Source of the DNA: Virgibacillus_O sediminis
GTDB taxonomy: Bacteria > Bacillota > Bacilli > Bacillales > Amphibacillaceae
DNA: 64,000 nt
Direction of reading: 5' to 3'
NCBI RefSeq assembly: GCF_042643265.1
Contig: NZ_JBHRRZ010000017.1
Coordinates: 202,549 to 266,548, forward strand
This document shows, piece by piece, positions 43,978 to 53,425 of the stretch. Made by a program: the position numbers and the translations under genes. The notes under the pieces are model-generated. The model made no database searches, was not told where the DNA came from, and saw only the letters and a program-made list of their open reading frames with translations. Position 1 is the first letter of the stretch, and each line of letters starts with the position of its first letter.

Positions 43978-45006
43978 ATGATCGAGAAAAACATTAAGCT
44001 GACATCCGCGGAAATCGGCTGTCTATGGACAGCATACATGAATAACAGTATGTCCGAAAAGATGTTGAAATTTATCCTTCAGCATATTGAAGATGAGGAG
44101 ATAAAGATGATTGTCAGAAATTCCTATGAAATTGCCTTTAACCACCGAAAGCAGCTCCGTTACCTCTTTGAACAGGAAGATTACGCCCTCCCACGTGCAT
44201 TTACAGAAGAGGATGTAAACATGGAGGCTCCCTGGCTGTTCTCGGATATTTTCTGCCTTAACTACGTCAACCATATGGCTAAAGTAGCTATGGTCACCTA
44301 TGGTGGATTTATTGGCATGTGTACCAGAAGGGATATCCGCCAGTACTTCTCTGCAGGAATGCAGGAGACTGTACAATTGTATAACCGCTCGACAGAAACA
44401 GCTCTGGAAAAAGGAGTGGAAGCAAGGCACCCATATATCGAAGTTCCTAAGGCATCCGAATACATCGACAGTAAAAAGTACTATAGTGGACTCAATCCAT
44501 TCAGTGAGAACCGGCCGCTTAACTCCATCGAGATCTCCCATCTGTATCTAAATGTGATCACTAATGTGATGGGGGGAAAGCTGGCCATCGCTTTCGCCCA
44601 GACCTCCCCGACCAAAGAAGTACAGGATTTTATGCTGAGGGCCAAGGAAATTTCCCAAAAGCATGCAAAGATATTTTCTACCACCTTATTGGAGGATGAT
44701 ATCCAAACTCCACAGTCACCGGATATGGCGGTCAGCAATTCAACGACAAAGACATTCTCCGATAAATTGCTGATGTTCCATATGTCTCTGATGACCACTG
44801 CCGGAATTGGAAACTATGCAACCGCAGCCGCCGCCAGCCAACGGACCGATTTAATGGTCAATTATGAGCGGTTGTCCCTGGAAGCAGCCCGCCTCGCAAA
44901 GAGTGGAGCAGACTTGATGATCCTGAATAATTGGATGGAACAGCCGCCTGGAGTCGAAAACCGTGAGAAGCTGGCAAGGAATAAAGGCAGCAATGGACGA
45001 GGATGA
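43978..45006 (+). CDS. DUF3231 family protein, two domains
   Basis: A 342-residue soluble protein made of two DUF3231-like helical domains of about 165 residues each. The first starts IKLTSAEIGCLWTAYMNNSM, and the second, near residue 180, reads RPLNSIEISHLYLNVITNVMGG. The segment LRYLFEQEDYALPRAFTEEDV fills the place of the PP-rich loop. ATG 43978 follows AGGAGG; the GTG at 43972 is inside it. Function unknown; widespread in spore formers. The one-domain relative is at 13887-14393. Confidence 0.85.
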   Translation: MIEKNIKLTSAEIGCLWTAYMNNSMSEKMLKFILQHIEDEEIKMIVRNSYEIAFNHRKQLRYLFEQEDYALPRAFTEEDVNMEAPWLFSDIFCLNYVNHMAKVAMVTYGGFIGMCTRRDIRQYFSAGMQETVQLYNRSTETALEKGVEARHPYIEVPKASEYIDSKKYYSGLNPFSENRPLNSIEISHLYLNVITNVMGGKLAIAFAQTSPTKEVQDFMLRAKEISQKHAKIFSTTLLEDDIQTPQSPDMAVSNSTTKTFSDKLLMFHMSLMTTAGIGNYATAAAASQRTDLMVNYERLSLEAARLAKSGADLMILNNWMEQPPGVENREKLARNKGSNGRG

Positions 45007-45077
45007 CCTTTGTATCGTTTAGATCCTGTTAGGAAAGGGAAAATTTATCAACAAATTGCTGTAAAGGTGGTATCTGT

Positions 45078-46550
45078 ATGGAAAAATATCAGGACCTTAA
45101 CCTGAATTATATTGCAGGCGAATGGAGAGAAGGAAAGGGCTCATCTACCTATGAACTGACGAATCCATATAACGGAGATGTCCTGCAGAAGATTAAGATG
45201 GCGAACAAAGACGATGTCAACGAAGCTTATGAATCCGCACAAGCTGGGCAGAAAGAATGGCAGAAACTGAATGCCTTTGAACGTTCCTCCATCATGGAAA
45301 AAGCCGTACAGATTTTGGAAAATAGAAGAGAAGAAATCATTCATCATATGGTGGAAGAAGGCGGAGCTACCCATATGAAAGCCAATGTGGAAATGGATTT
45401 TGTCATTGCCATTACCCGAGAAGCAGCTTCCTTCCCGCTTCGAATGGAAGGAAAGCTCGTACCATCCCTTGTTGCCGGCAAGGAAAATAGAATTTACCGG
45501 AAACCCCTTGGGGTCGTGGGGGTCATCGGGCCATTCAATTTCCCGATGTATCTGGCCATGCGCTCAGTAGCACCGGCCCTAGCCACTGGCAATGGGGTGG
45601 TAGTGAAGCCGGATGAACAGACAGCAGTCACCGGTGGAATCCTCATTGCGAAAGTTTTCGAAGAAGCTGGTGTGCCTGCAGGCTTGTTAAATGTGGTCGT
45701 CCCGGATATGGAGGATATCGGTGATGCGTTTGTAGAGCATCCAATCCCACGGTTGATTTCATTTACAGGGTCCACCCCGGTAGGACGCCATATTGGTGAG
45801 CTCTGCGGCAAAAACATCAAGAAGGCTGTACTGGAGCTGGGCGGAAACAATGCTTTGCTTGTTCTGGATGATGCAGACGTGGATCGTGCGGTTGGTTCAG
45901 CCCTCTTCGGCAAATTCATGCATAATGGCCAGGTATGTATGGCAATCAACAGGATTATTGTTCACCAGAGCAAATATGAGGAGTTCGTTGAAAAATTCGT
46001 AGAGCGGGCCAAACAGATTAACGTCGGTGATCCGCGGAACGAAGAGAACATGATTGGGCCTCTGATCAATAGGGATGCTGTGGACCGAATCCTTGGTGAG
46101 ATAGAGGAAGCGAAAAAGCAAGGTGCCGAAGTGGTCCTGGAGGGTAAAGCAGAAGGAAATATCCTGCATCCTTACGTGCTTACTGGCACGAATGAAGTGG
46201 CCACTGCCAAACATGAAATGTTCGGTCCTGTGGTAACTATCATACCGGCAGACAGCGAGGAGGAAGCTGTCGAAATAGCCAATGATACACCATTCGGGCT
46301 AAGCGGGGCAGTCCATGCAGGCTCTCCGGAACGAGGGGTTGAAGTTGCCCAGAAGCTCCACACCGGCATGGTCCATGTGAATGACCAGAGTGTAAACGAT
46401 GAGCCATTGATTGCCTTCGGCGGCGAAAAGGACTCCGGATTGGGGCGCTTCGGCGGCGAATGGTCTCTGGAGGAATTCACTACTGTTCAGTGGATTTCTG
46501 TCCAGAACGAAAAGCGGGAGAATCCGTTCGATACTGATTATTTGGATTAA
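45078..46550 (+). CDS. Aldehyde dehydrogenase, YfmT-like
   Basis: NAD(P)-dependent oxidation of an aldehyde to its acid, 490 residues. The catalytic Cys is in NGQVCMAINRI, the general-base Glu in ELGGNNALLVL, and the cofactor region in SFTGSTPVGRHIG. It is most like the benzaldehyde/vanillin dehydrogenase group (B. subtilis YfmT). It lies 71 bp after the DUF3231 gene on the same strand. AAAGGTGG precedes the ATG. Confidence 0.9.
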   Translation: MEKYQDLNLNYIAGEWREGKGSSTYELTNPYNGDVLQKIKMANKDDVNEAYESAQAGQKEWQKLNAFERSSIMEKAVQILENRREEIIHHMVEEGGATHMKANVEMDFVIAITREAASFPLRMEGKLVPSLVAGKENRIYRKPLGVVGVIGPFNFPMYLAMRSVAPALATGNGVVVKPDEQTAVTGGILIAKVFEEAGVPAGLLNVVVPDMEDIGDAFVEHPIPRLISFTGSTPVGRHIGELCGKNIKKAVLELGGNNALLVLDDADVDRAVGSALFGKFMHNGQVCMAINRIIVHQSKYEEFVEKFVERAKQINVGDPRNEENMIGPLINRDAVDRILGEIEEAKKQGAEVVLEGKAEGNILHPYVLTGTNEVATAKHEMFGPVVTIIPADSEEEAVEIANDTPFGLSGAVHAGSPERGVEVAQKLHTGMVHVNDQSVNDEPLIAFGGEKDSGLGRFGGEWSLEEFTTVQWISVQNEKRENPFDTDYLD

Positions 46551-46592
46551 CACGCGAAGAACAGGGCATGATGCCCTCGGGAGGTTTCCAAT

Positions 46593-46739
46593 ATGAAAAG
46601 GGACAATAATAGACAATCGGCGACATGGATCAATAATGAAGCACTGCGCGGAAAACCTCAGCTGGATATTGATCGTGTCATCGATAAAAAGCTGCCGGGC
46701 GGTGCAGAATACCGTAGGGAAAAAAACAAGAAAAAGTAA
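46593..46739 (+). CDS. Small basic protein, 48 aa, unknown function
   Basis: A short frame beginning MKRDNNRQSATWINNEALRG and ending in a Lys-rich tail (EYRREKNKKK). GGGAGG precedes the ATG, 7-8 nt away, and a strong terminator follows the stop by a few bases. The layout (site, ORF, terminator) supports a real gene co-transcribed with the aldehyde dehydrogenase. No family recognised. Confidence 0.65.
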   Translation: MKRDNNRQSATWINNEALRGKPQLDIDRVIDKKLPGGAEYRREKNKKK

Positions 46740-46743
46740 GGAA

Positions 46744-46770
46744 AAGGGGCTGGCACACAGCTCCTTTTTT
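46744..46770 (+). terminator. Terminator of the aldehyde dehydrogenase transcript
   Basis: GGGGCTG GCACA CAGCTCC stem followed by seven T. Confidence 0.9.
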
Positions 46771-46913
46771 TCAGTTCAGGCAAAGAGGGGGACTTGAATC
46801 GGCTTCGGAGTGTGCCCGGCCAATTTTTTTTAGACCATTCATGCCCTTGTGCCACGCTGCTTGCAGACAAAAAAGACGGGGCTATACTCCAATAGATCCG
46901 GGGTAACTTACAG

Positions 46914-47564
46914 TTATGATTCATCCAGCCTACGGTCACAAAAGGTGAACAACGGGCAGCCTTCACAAATCGGTTTGGCCTTGCAATGGACTTTTGCATG
47001 CTCTACCAGCAGGGCATGAAACTCATTGTATAACGCAAGGCTGCCCGGGACTTCTCCTTCTACCTTTTCACGAAACGCATCATATGTTTTAGGCATGTTG
47101 AAACCAACGCGGTAGAAAATCCTCCTTGCATAGGCATCGACTACAAAAACAGGATGCTGAAAGGCATAGAGGAGCATGACGTCCGCTGTTTCCTGGCCAA
47201 TGCCTTTAATGGAAAGCAGTTCCTCTCTCAGCCGGCCGCCCTCCACCCGGCGTACCTGATCCACGTCAAAGTCATACCTGCTGTACCATTCCATGAAGGA
47301 CTTGATGCGCTTTGCTTTGATATTAAAAAAGCCGCTGGACCGGATCAGCAATGCCAGCTCATCTACCGGCATATCATAGATTACATTTTCCTCCAGGTAT
47401 GGCTTTAATCTTTGGAAAGCCTTCTCGACATTGCGCCAGCTCGTATTCTGCACCAATATGGAACCGATCATCATCTCAAAGGGATTGTCAGCAGGCCACC
47501 ACCCTTGGGGGCCGTAATAGTCCAACAGCTTTTCATACATCAGCAGATATCCCGGCCTGTTCAT
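46914..47564 (-). CDS. HhH-GPD base-excision DNA glycosylase (endonuclease III-like)
   Basis: A 216-residue glycosylase with the helix-hairpin-helix SIKGIGQETADVML and the catalytic Asp in VVDAYARR. The lysine used by endonuclease III for lyase action (GVGRKTA) is not kept (GQETA), so it is probably monofunctional, like 3-methyladenine glycosylases of the MagIII type. Four cysteines near the C-terminus (HCKAKPICEGCPLFTFC) can bind a [4Fe-4S] cluster. ATG 47564 overlaps the MGMT stop as ATGA. Confidence 0.87.
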   Translation of the reverse strand: MNRPGYLLMYEKLLDYYGPQGWWPADNPFEMMIGSILVQNTSWRNVEKAFQRLKPYLEENVIYDMPVDELALLIRSSGFFNIKAKRIKSFMEWYSRYDFDVDQVRRVEGGRLREELLSIKGIGQETADVMLLYAFQHPVFVVDAYARRIFYRVGFNMPKTYDAFREKVEGEVPGSLALYNEFHALLVEHAKVHCKAKPICEGCPLFTFCDRRLDES

Positions 47565-48070
47565 CCCTGCTCCAGCTCCAACAGTTTCTGTTTCATTGCC
47601 AATCCTCCACGGTATCCGGTCATCTTGCCATTTTTGCCGATCACCCGATGGCAAGGTACCGCCACCATCACTGGATTGGCCCCTATTGCAGCCCCCACAG
47701 CCCGCACTGCCCGGGGCCGTCCAATTTTGCCGGCGACCTCGGAATAGGCCGCAGTCCGGCCATATGGTATTTCGGTCAGTGCAGTCCAGACCTGTTGCTG
47801 AAAAGGTGTGCCTGATAAATCCAAGGGCATTTCAAAAGCCTTACGCTCCCCATCTAGATATTCTTCCAACTGGCTGACATACGGGGCGATTCTATCCTGA
47901 TCATCCACCAGAGTAGATTCCGGACGCTTTCTAGCTGCCCAGCTCTCTACCTCCGATTTTGGACCGTTGTCCGAGCCGACAAAAGCCAGCCCCTGCTCAG
48001 TGACGGCAATAAACAGGGACCAGGGCGGTCGGTCCAATTTTCCAATATAGACTTTATCGGTAGTATACAT
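47561..48070 (-). CDS. ogt: O6-methylguanine-DNA methyltransferase (Ogt type)
   Basis: Suicidal repair protein of 169 residues that moves the alkyl group from O6-methylguanine to its own Cys in VAVPCHRVIGKNG. The helix-turn-helix part is YSEVAGKIGRPRAVRAVGAAIGANP. GGAGGAGAGAACAGG precedes ATG 48070. It is translationally coupled with the glycosylase, making an alkylation-repair operon. Confidence 0.94.
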   Translation of the reverse strand: MYTTDKVYIGKLDRPPWSLFIAVTEQGLAFVGSDNGPKSEVESWAARKRPESTLVDDQDRIAPYVSQLEEYLDGERKAFEMPLDLSGTPFQQQVWTALTEIPYGRTAAYSEVAGKIGRPRAVRAVGAAIGANPVMVAVPCHRVIGKNGKMTGYRGGLAMKQKLLELEQG

Positions 48071-48088
48071 CCTGTTCTCTCCTCCGTA

Positions 48089-48601
48089 TCAGTTGCTTTC
48101 CTGTACATTAGTCAGTGTGGATTGATCTTGTTGAGGATTTTGTTTAACCACTGATATTTTTCCATCAGTCTCCAACACAACCGCTTCCACTTCATCCATC
48201 GAACCAATTCCATCTGACCTGCAAGCCTGGAGGACTTCCACCTCCAAGACGCGGGCTTTTTTCATGCTATGATGCAAATATTGGCCATTATAATACAACA
48301 GCTGGGGCTTTGATTTAATCAGCCGGCTTACGAAGTCTGATCTTGTCGATAAAGCAGCAATCAAATACTGCATTCCAATCAGAACAAAGAATGCCGTCAA
48401 GCCTTGCGCCAGGCTAACTTTCTGGTTCAGCAGAATGGTCGCCAGGGTGGAACCCAGGGCAACAGTTACGACCAGGTCGAAAGCATTCATTTTTGACAGG
48501 GTACGCTTTCCGGAGACTCGGAGAAAAAGGACAAGTCCAATATATGCCAGAAGGCCGACTAAAAGCGTACGACCGATTGCATCCCATCCATTAAAAAACA
48601 T
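48089..48601 (-). CDS. DUF421 membrane protein (YetF type)
   Basis: A 170-residue protein with three N-terminal membrane segments and a cytoplasmic domain. Typical stretches: FLRVSGKRTLSKMNAFDLVVTVALGSTLA and QLLYYNGQ. The frame extends to 48664, but ATG 48601 (MFFNGWDAIGR) follows AAAGGTGGGTCTAC. The family is common in spore formers; its function is unknown. It lies 19 bp before the MGMT gene and may be in the same transcript. Confidence 0.87.
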   Translation of the reverse strand: MFFNGWDAIGRTLLVGLLAYIGLVLFLRVSGKRTLSKMNAFDLVVTVALGSTLATILLNQKVSLAQGLTAFFVLIGMQYLIAALSTRSDFVSRLIKSKPQLLYYNGQYLHHSMKKARVLEVEVLQACRSDGIGSMDEVEAVVLETDGKISVVKQNPQQDQSTLTNVQESN

Positions 48602-48702
48602 GTAGACCCACCTTTCTTTAGTAAGTATTACTGTTCCATTCCCCGAAAAAGGAATGGAAAACACACCTACTAAACAGAGACGCCACCCTTCTTATGTAAG
48701 AA

Positions 48703-48729
48703 AAGGACCACCCCTATTTGGGTGATCCT
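48703..48729 (-). terminator. Terminator of the FMN reductase / Cof-phosphatase operon
   Basis: AAGGATCACCC/GGGGTGGTCCTT stem, then TTTCTTACA on the minus strand; it overlaps the stop codon. Confidence 0.8.
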
Positions 48730-49592
48730 TGTGGCAATGCATCGAGCATTTCCTCAATAGCTGCTGCCACTCCGTTCTCTTCATTTGTTCCTGTGACATG
48801 CGAGCACATGGCCTTGATCTCCTCTTCGGCATTGCCCATTGCAACACTGCGACCGGCCATCTGAAGCATGCTGGCATCATTAAAGTTGTCACCCAGTGTC
48901 ATGACATCGCCCATATCGATCCCCATACTCCCGGCCAGAGACTGTAAAGCAATGCCTTTTTGGGCAGCGGGGTGGTTGAATTCAAGGTTAATGTCCCCTG
49001 ATGAGGTAATCGCAAGCTGTTCTTCCCCTTGCAACGATTCACGGACTTCGGCGAGCTTCGCCTTATCCATAGAGAAGGCAAGAATTTTGTAAATCTCCAA
49101 TCCTTCCACCGCAAATACCTGCTCATTATCCGAAATGAACTCCACCTGCTCATCCTGGAAGCGCTGCTCGGCACCCTCAATGATCTCCGCCTCCGACATA
49201 TGCGGATTAGCTGATTTCATGATATCGATCATTACTTGCAGGAATTGTTCCTGATTGGTGGAATATACGCCATTGCTTGTGAAAAACTCAAAATACATTC
49301 CCAGCTGGTCGCAAAGTTCCTGGATATTTTTTGCGGTCTTCCTATCCAATGGTACGGACCGGAGAACCTTTCTATCCTCAGAATAAGTCAGGGCACCATT
49401 CAGGCAAATGACGGGGGCGGAAAGGCCTACTTCCTTCAAGGGTTTGCCGGCCGCGCCATACGATCTGCCGGTGGCTACCACAAACTGGAGGCCCCTATCG
49501 ACCGCCTTTTGGATGGCCTCTGCATTTTCCCTGCTTACTTCCCCTTTTTGATTCAATAATGTTCCGTCTAAGTCAGTAGCTATCAGTTTCAT
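48714..49592 (-). CDS. Cof-type HAD-IIB phosphatase
   Basis: A 292-residue HAD phosphatase with the nucleophile motif ATDLDGTLLN, motif II VVATGRSYG, Lys in the motif III region and GDNFNDASML (motif IV). Relatives include B. subtilis YwtE and YkrA and act on sugar phosphates, flavin precursors or PLP. ATG 49592 follows AGGAGACAGACG. It is 27 bp after the FMN reductase gene, so a flavin-related substrate is possible. Confidence 0.88.
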   Translation of the reverse strand: MKLIATDLDGTLLNQKGEVSRENAEAIQKAVDRGLQFVVATGRSYGAAGKPLKEVGLSAPVICLNGALTYSEDRKVLRSVPLDRKTAKNIQELCDQLGMYFEFFTSNGVYSTNQEQFLQVMIDIMKSANPHMSEAEIIEGAEQRFQDEQVEFISDNEQVFAVEGLEIYKILAFSMDKAKLAEVRESLQGEEQLAITSSGDINLEFNHPAAQKGIALQSLAGSMGIDMGDVMTLGDNFNDASMLQMAGRSVAMGNAEEEIKAMCSHVTGTNEENGVAAAIEEMLDALPQGSPK

Positions 49593-49619
49593 CGTCTGTC
49601 TCCTGTTCTACAGGGATGA

Positions 49620-50165
49620 TCAGCAGGAAGTCTTCCCGATTCTCCCGCCCATATCAACAACCTCTTCCGCCAGCTTCTCCAAGCGGTAGAGCATTTCCCC
49701 GTTGGTGATTTCTTTCTTCTCGTTGAAATACTGTTCTTCTACAAATACGTACTGCGGCAGCACCATTGCTTTCATATAGGCAAGGATCGGCTTCAGCTGG
49801 TGCTCTACGACCAGATGGTGTTTGGATGACCCAGCTGTAGCGACCAGTCCTGCCGGCTTATTCATCATAGCATCTACCGGCAGCAGGTCGAACATATTTT
49901 TCAATGTGCCCGGTATGGATGCCTGAAAAATTGGTGTGCCGATAATATACCCATCCGCTTCCATCACTTTATGGATGAGCGCCTTTGTATCGCCTTCATA
50001 ATCCATATAATATCTTCCGTCACAGAAGTCGAGCTGATAATCCTTCAAATCGACCAGTTCAACTTCAGCCTCCGGAAGATATGTTTTTATATTGGTTAAC
50101 ACCTTCTCAACCGTCGCTCTTGTCTTGGATCCGACGATTGATCCGGAGATCCCGATCAGTTTCAT
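49620..50165 (-). CDS. NADPH-dependent FMN reductase family protein
   Basis: A 181-residue flavodoxin-fold reductase starting MKLIGISGSIVGSKTRATVEKVL, with GTPIFQASIPGTLKNMFDLLP as the flavin-facing loop. It differs clearly from the tandem pair at 35.6-36.8 kb and resembles SsuE-type reductases that feed a monooxygenase. It lies in an operon with the Cof phosphatase. AGGGGTGAGGAA precedes ATG 50165. Confidence 0.87.
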   Translation of the reverse strand: MKLIGISGSIVGSKTRATVEKVLTNIKTYLPEAEVELVDLKDYQLDFCDGRYYMDYEGDTKALIHKVMEADGYIIGTPIFQASIPGTLKNMFDLLPVDAMMNKPAGLVATAGSSKHHLVVEHQLKPILAYMKAMVLPQYVFVEEQYFNEKKEITNGEMLYRLEKLAEEVVDMGGRIGKTSC

Positions 50166-50406
50166 TTCCTCACCCCTATGGAGTTATTCCCGCTGGCAGT
50201 GCTTACTATTTATTTATGTTCGTATACCTTATTAGTTTAACTTATTTTCGTAATAAATTCTCTTCTCCTGCACATTTTTCGATATTGTTGGAATGTAAAT
50301 AGCGGTGACGAGACAAAGGGCGCAGTACTACCAAATTTAAGGCGTGCGAAAATCCACAGTGAACCAGCCATAGCAAGCTTCCTATGTACATACTATATTT
50401 CTAGAA

Positions 50407-50435
50407 TAAAGCCCGGAAATGCATGCGATTCCCGG
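50407..50435 (-). terminator. Terminator of the OsmC gene
   Basis: CCCGGGAA/TTTCCGGG stem followed by CTTTATTC on the minus strand. Confidence 0.75.
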
Positions 50436-50446
50436 GTGATCATTCC

Positions 50447-50827
50447 TTATTTTATTTCAAATGTCTCCTCTATTTTAATACTGTCCAAAACAGACTGGAC
50501 CATGGAACAGTTTTTACGGGTAAGCTCCATTGCCTTTTCCACTTTTTTCTCAGGAATATCATGGCCATAGATGGTGAAGTGGAGATTGATTTCCTCTACA
50601 CGGTCGGCGATATTCGGGTTCCGCTTCACATCCGCCTTAATATTTATATCGTCAAAATCAATACGCATTTTCTTCAATACTTTGCGAAGGACGCCCCCGC
50701 TACAAACAGCAACCGATGATACAAGCAATGCGTATGGCCGGAAACCATATTGGTCATCGCTGGACACATCCAGCTTGCCATATTCAAACTCGGCCTGAAA
50801 GCCATTTTCCATCATTTTATATTCCAT
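50447..50827 (-). CDS. OsmC/Ohr-family protein
   Basis: A 126-residue OsmC-fold protein with two cysteines placed as in peroxidases of the family (SVAVCSGGVLRK and RKNCSMVQSVL). It likely reduces organic hydroperoxides or binds thiols. Three ATGs stand in tandem (50833, 50830, 50827); the third (MEYKMMENG) is best spaced from AAGGA. Transcribed alone. Confidence 0.85.
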   Translation of the reverse strand: MEYKMMENGFQAEFEYGKLDVSSDDQYGFRPYALLVSSVAVCSGGVLRKVLKKMRIDFDDINIKADVKRNPNIADRVEEINLHFTIYGHDIPEKKVEKAMELTRKNCSMVQSVLDSIKIEETFEIK

Positions 50828-51078
50828 CATCATCCATCCTTTTTCAGAAGTTAGTTATATTATATCGGATGCAAGCAGCATTTAAATGCAATCTGCTTAT
50901 ATACCGATATGGCAAAGGTCCGCCTGATTCGTACAGCGTTGCAGACCCACTACTTTTTACTGGCAGAAGGGGACCTTATAATTGCTCCAACCAGCGGGAT
51001 ATCCAATTCATTCCTCGGATGAGACCTTCTCGTAATGCCAAAAATAAGTATATCCTTTTATAAAGGAGAGAGAGAAAA

Positions 51079-51291
51079 ATGGACAGACAACGGGCCGAAG
51101 AGATTATCGGAACACCGCATATGGTCCAAGTTAACTATCGGGGCATCCCAGTTTATCTCCAGGATGTAAATGGACAGGAAACCGCAACCGTTTTTCCATT
51201 AGATGAAATGGATCATGAACAACAGGTGGATCTGGAAGGACTGGAAGAAATAAAAACCAAGCCGATCGACGAACAGTTTCATCCTTTTTAG
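51079..51291 (+). CDS. sspH: H-type small acid-soluble spore protein
   Basis: A 70-residue protein matching the SspH family: start MDRQRAEEIIGTPHMVQVNYRGIPVYLQDVN, then TATVFPLDEMD and an acidic end. H-type SASPs are made in the forespore. AAAGGAGAGAGAGAAAA precedes the ATG. It is a direct marker that the organism sporulates. I could not find a clear sigma-G promoter. Confidence 0.9.
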   Translation: MDRQRAEEIIGTPHMVQVNYRGIPVYLQDVNGQETATVFPLDEMDHEQQVDLEGLEEIKTKPIDEQFHPF

Positions 51292-51427
51292 TTACCTGAT
51301 AGGGGGCGCCTGCCGCGTCATGCCGGCGCCTTCCATATTGCCAGCCGATGCATTTCTTTTACATAGAAACATAGGCTTGTATAATAGAATATAAAAACAA
51401 CTTACCATCTTTAAAGGAGGTGACCAG

Positions 51428-52045
51428 ATGGAAGTATCATCTATTGTCCACAAGTTGAAAGGCAGAACACCAACCATTTTGGGCCAGGATAAGTATTTCC
51501 GCTCGGCAATTTTAATTCCCCTTGTCGAAAAGGATGGCGAAACCCATCTCCTATTTGAAGTAAGATCGATGAAATTAAACAGGCAGCCGGGTGATACCTG
51601 CTTTCCAGGGGGCCGAATTGAACAGAGTGACAGCAGTCCGCGGGAAGCGGCAGTCAGGGAAACAACAGAAGAACTGACCATCAAGGAGGAAGAGGTGGAT
51701 GAAGTAATTCCCCTTGACTATATCGTTTCCGATTCTGGGAGGATCATCTACCCCTTCATTGGAAAAGTTGCGCCCCGACAAGAAGTGAAGCCAAATGACG
51801 GGGAAGTAGAGGAGGTCTTCACTGTTCCCCTCAACTTTTTCCTTGAGAACGAGCCTGAAGTACATCAGGTACGTCTACAGGTACAACCGGCGGATGATTT
51901 TCCATATGAATTGATTGTCGGAGGAGAAGATTATAACTGGCAGTTCCGTGAAACCGATGAACTGTTCTACCAGTACCATGGTAAAGTTATCTGGGGGTTA
52001 ACCGCTAAAATCCTCCGCCATTTCGTCGAGCTTCTTAAGGCCTAA
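51428..52045 (+). CDS. CoA pyrophosphatase-type Nudix hydrolase
   Basis: A 205-residue Nudix protein with the box GGRIEQSDSSPREAAVRETTEE (about residues 58-79) and the UPF0035 CoA-pyrophosphatase motif LNRQPGDTCFPGG just before it. It probably splits CoA or oxidised CoA to 4'-phosphopantetheine and ADP. AAAGGAGGTGACCAG precedes the ATG. Convergent with the YeeE-type gene over a shared terminator. Confidence 0.88.
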   Translation: MEVSSIVHKLKGRTPTILGQDKYFRSAILIPLVEKDGETHLLFEVRSMKLNRQPGDTCFPGGRIEQSDSSPREAAVRETTEELTIKEEEVDEVIPLDYIVSDSGRIIYPFIGKVAPRQEVKPNDGEVEEVFTVPLNFFLENEPEVHQVRLQVQPADDFPYELIVGGEDYNWQFRETDELFYQYHGKVIWGLTAKILRHFVELLKA

Positions 52046-52116
52046 AAATATATGGTTCTTATTAGGCTTCCGCACTTTCGAAATTCCATACGAAAAATCG
52101 AGTGTCCGTTAGCCAT

Positions 52117-52154
52117 AAAAAAAGTGGATTGCCAACAGGCAATCCACTTTTTTT
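52117..52154. terminator. Bidirectional terminator
   Basis: AAAAAAAGTGGATTGCC, loop AACA, and the exact complement ending in seven T. Serves both the Nudix and YeeE-type genes. Confidence 0.96.
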
Positions 52155-52165
52155 CTCATTTTAAT

Positions 52166-53425
52166 TTAACAGAAGGTATCTTGCTTATTCGGATTCTTCA
52201 TCCCGAACAATGGGCGGATCAATAAGGCAAGCCCTGTACCAAGCAAAGCCATTACCATCCATACCCATCCATGCAGGCTGAAGGAGGCGATGCCGCCGAA
52301 GTAAGCGCCGATATTACAGCCGAATGCCAGACGGGCACCATATCCCATCAACAGTCCACCGATGATGGATGCACCGGCAATGCCAGGTTTTATCTTACGT
52401 GGCTTGAAGTTTCCTTGTGCAGACGCAGCAATGAATGCACCCAGAATAATGCCGAAATTCATGACACTAGTCGAGTCGGCTAGGACAGACTGGGTGAGGG
52501 CTTCCCCGTTCGCTCCTGAGAAATATCCCCAGGATGCCACATCAATTCCGACAGCAGAAGCGGCTTTTCCGCCCCACAACGCGAATGCTGAGGTAATACC
52601 CCAAGGATTTCCGCGGATCGCCAGGGTCAAAGCATTCAGTACGGCCAGAATGATGGCTGCTGCGAACAGCGGCCAGGCTCCCCGGAAAACTTTTTTCCAG
52701 CCATTCGTGGTTGCCAGCGGCTTCATCATTGGCGGGTTTTTCTTTTTGGCAATCTTGATCGTCAGCAAATAGATTCCAGCGAAGATGACCATTTGAACAA
52801 ACCATCCGCCAAAATATCCAAACCCTGTCGATTCAGCCAGGGAAATGGCTGGAAGTGCAGGGGTATCCATCCAGAATGTAAAATGATAGGCACCGATGGT
52901 TGATCCTACGATGAATGAGATAATTGTCAGAACCATGGAGGATGAGCCCCCACCTAGGTTATATAGTGTTCCAGATGCACAGCCATTACCGAGCTGCATA
53001 CCAATCCCGAACATAAATGCGCCGACCAGTACGCTCACACCAACAGGTGAGACATAGCCAGACGGGTCATTTCCTGTGAAACTGAACCCAGTCCCCAGAA
53101 TAATCGCAAATAGTGTCGTGGCTACTGCCAGCATCACCATATGTGCCTGCAGACCTTGTACATTACCGACAGATGCAAGTCTGCGGAATGCTGAAGTGAA
53201 ACCGAAGCGGGCGTGCAGCAGAGTCACTCCCAAAGCAATACCAATTATATATAAAACACCCTGTGTCAATGTGGTAGTAGTTAAAATTGCGATCAACAGA
53301 ACCAGCGCCACCATGATACCTGCTGTCATGTATGGTTTCTGGATTGGATTAAGTTCCTTTACTACCGTAGTAGGGTCAATGTTGAATTTTTTCGTTGATG
53401 ATGAACCTAACGCGGTTTGCTCCAT
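52166..53425 (-). CDS. YeeE/YedE-family sulfur-compound transporter (TsuA-like)
   Basis: A 419-residue membrane protein with about nine to ten membrane segments and conserved cysteines in QLGNGCASGTLYNLG and LAFGCNIGAYFGG, as in the thiosulfate transporter TsuA. It probably takes up thiosulfate or another sulfur donor. No TusA/TsuB-like partner gene is next to it. TTG at 53428 is in frame, but ATG 53425 after AGGAGGTTTGTTTG is the start. Confidence 0.9.
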   Translation of the reverse strand: MEQTALGSSSTKKFNIDPTTVVKELNPIQKPYMTAGIMVALVLLIAILTTTTLTQGVLYIIGIALGVTLLHARFGFTSAFRRLASVGNVQGLQAHMVMLAVATTLFAIILGTGFSFTGNDPSGYVSPVGVSVLVGAFMFGIGMQLGNGCASGTLYNLGGGSSSMVLTIISFIVGSTIGAYHFTFWMDTPALPAISLAESTGFGYFGGWFVQMVIFAGIYLLTIKIAKKKNPPMMKPLATTNGWKKVFRGAWPLFAAAIILAVLNALTLAIRGNPWGITSAFALWGGKAASAVGIDVASWGYFSGANGEALTQSVLADSTSVMNFGIILGAFIAASAQGNFKPRKIKPGIAGASIIGGLLMGYGARLAFGCNIGAYFGGIASFSLHGWVWMVMALLGTGLALLIRPLFGMKNPNKQDTFC

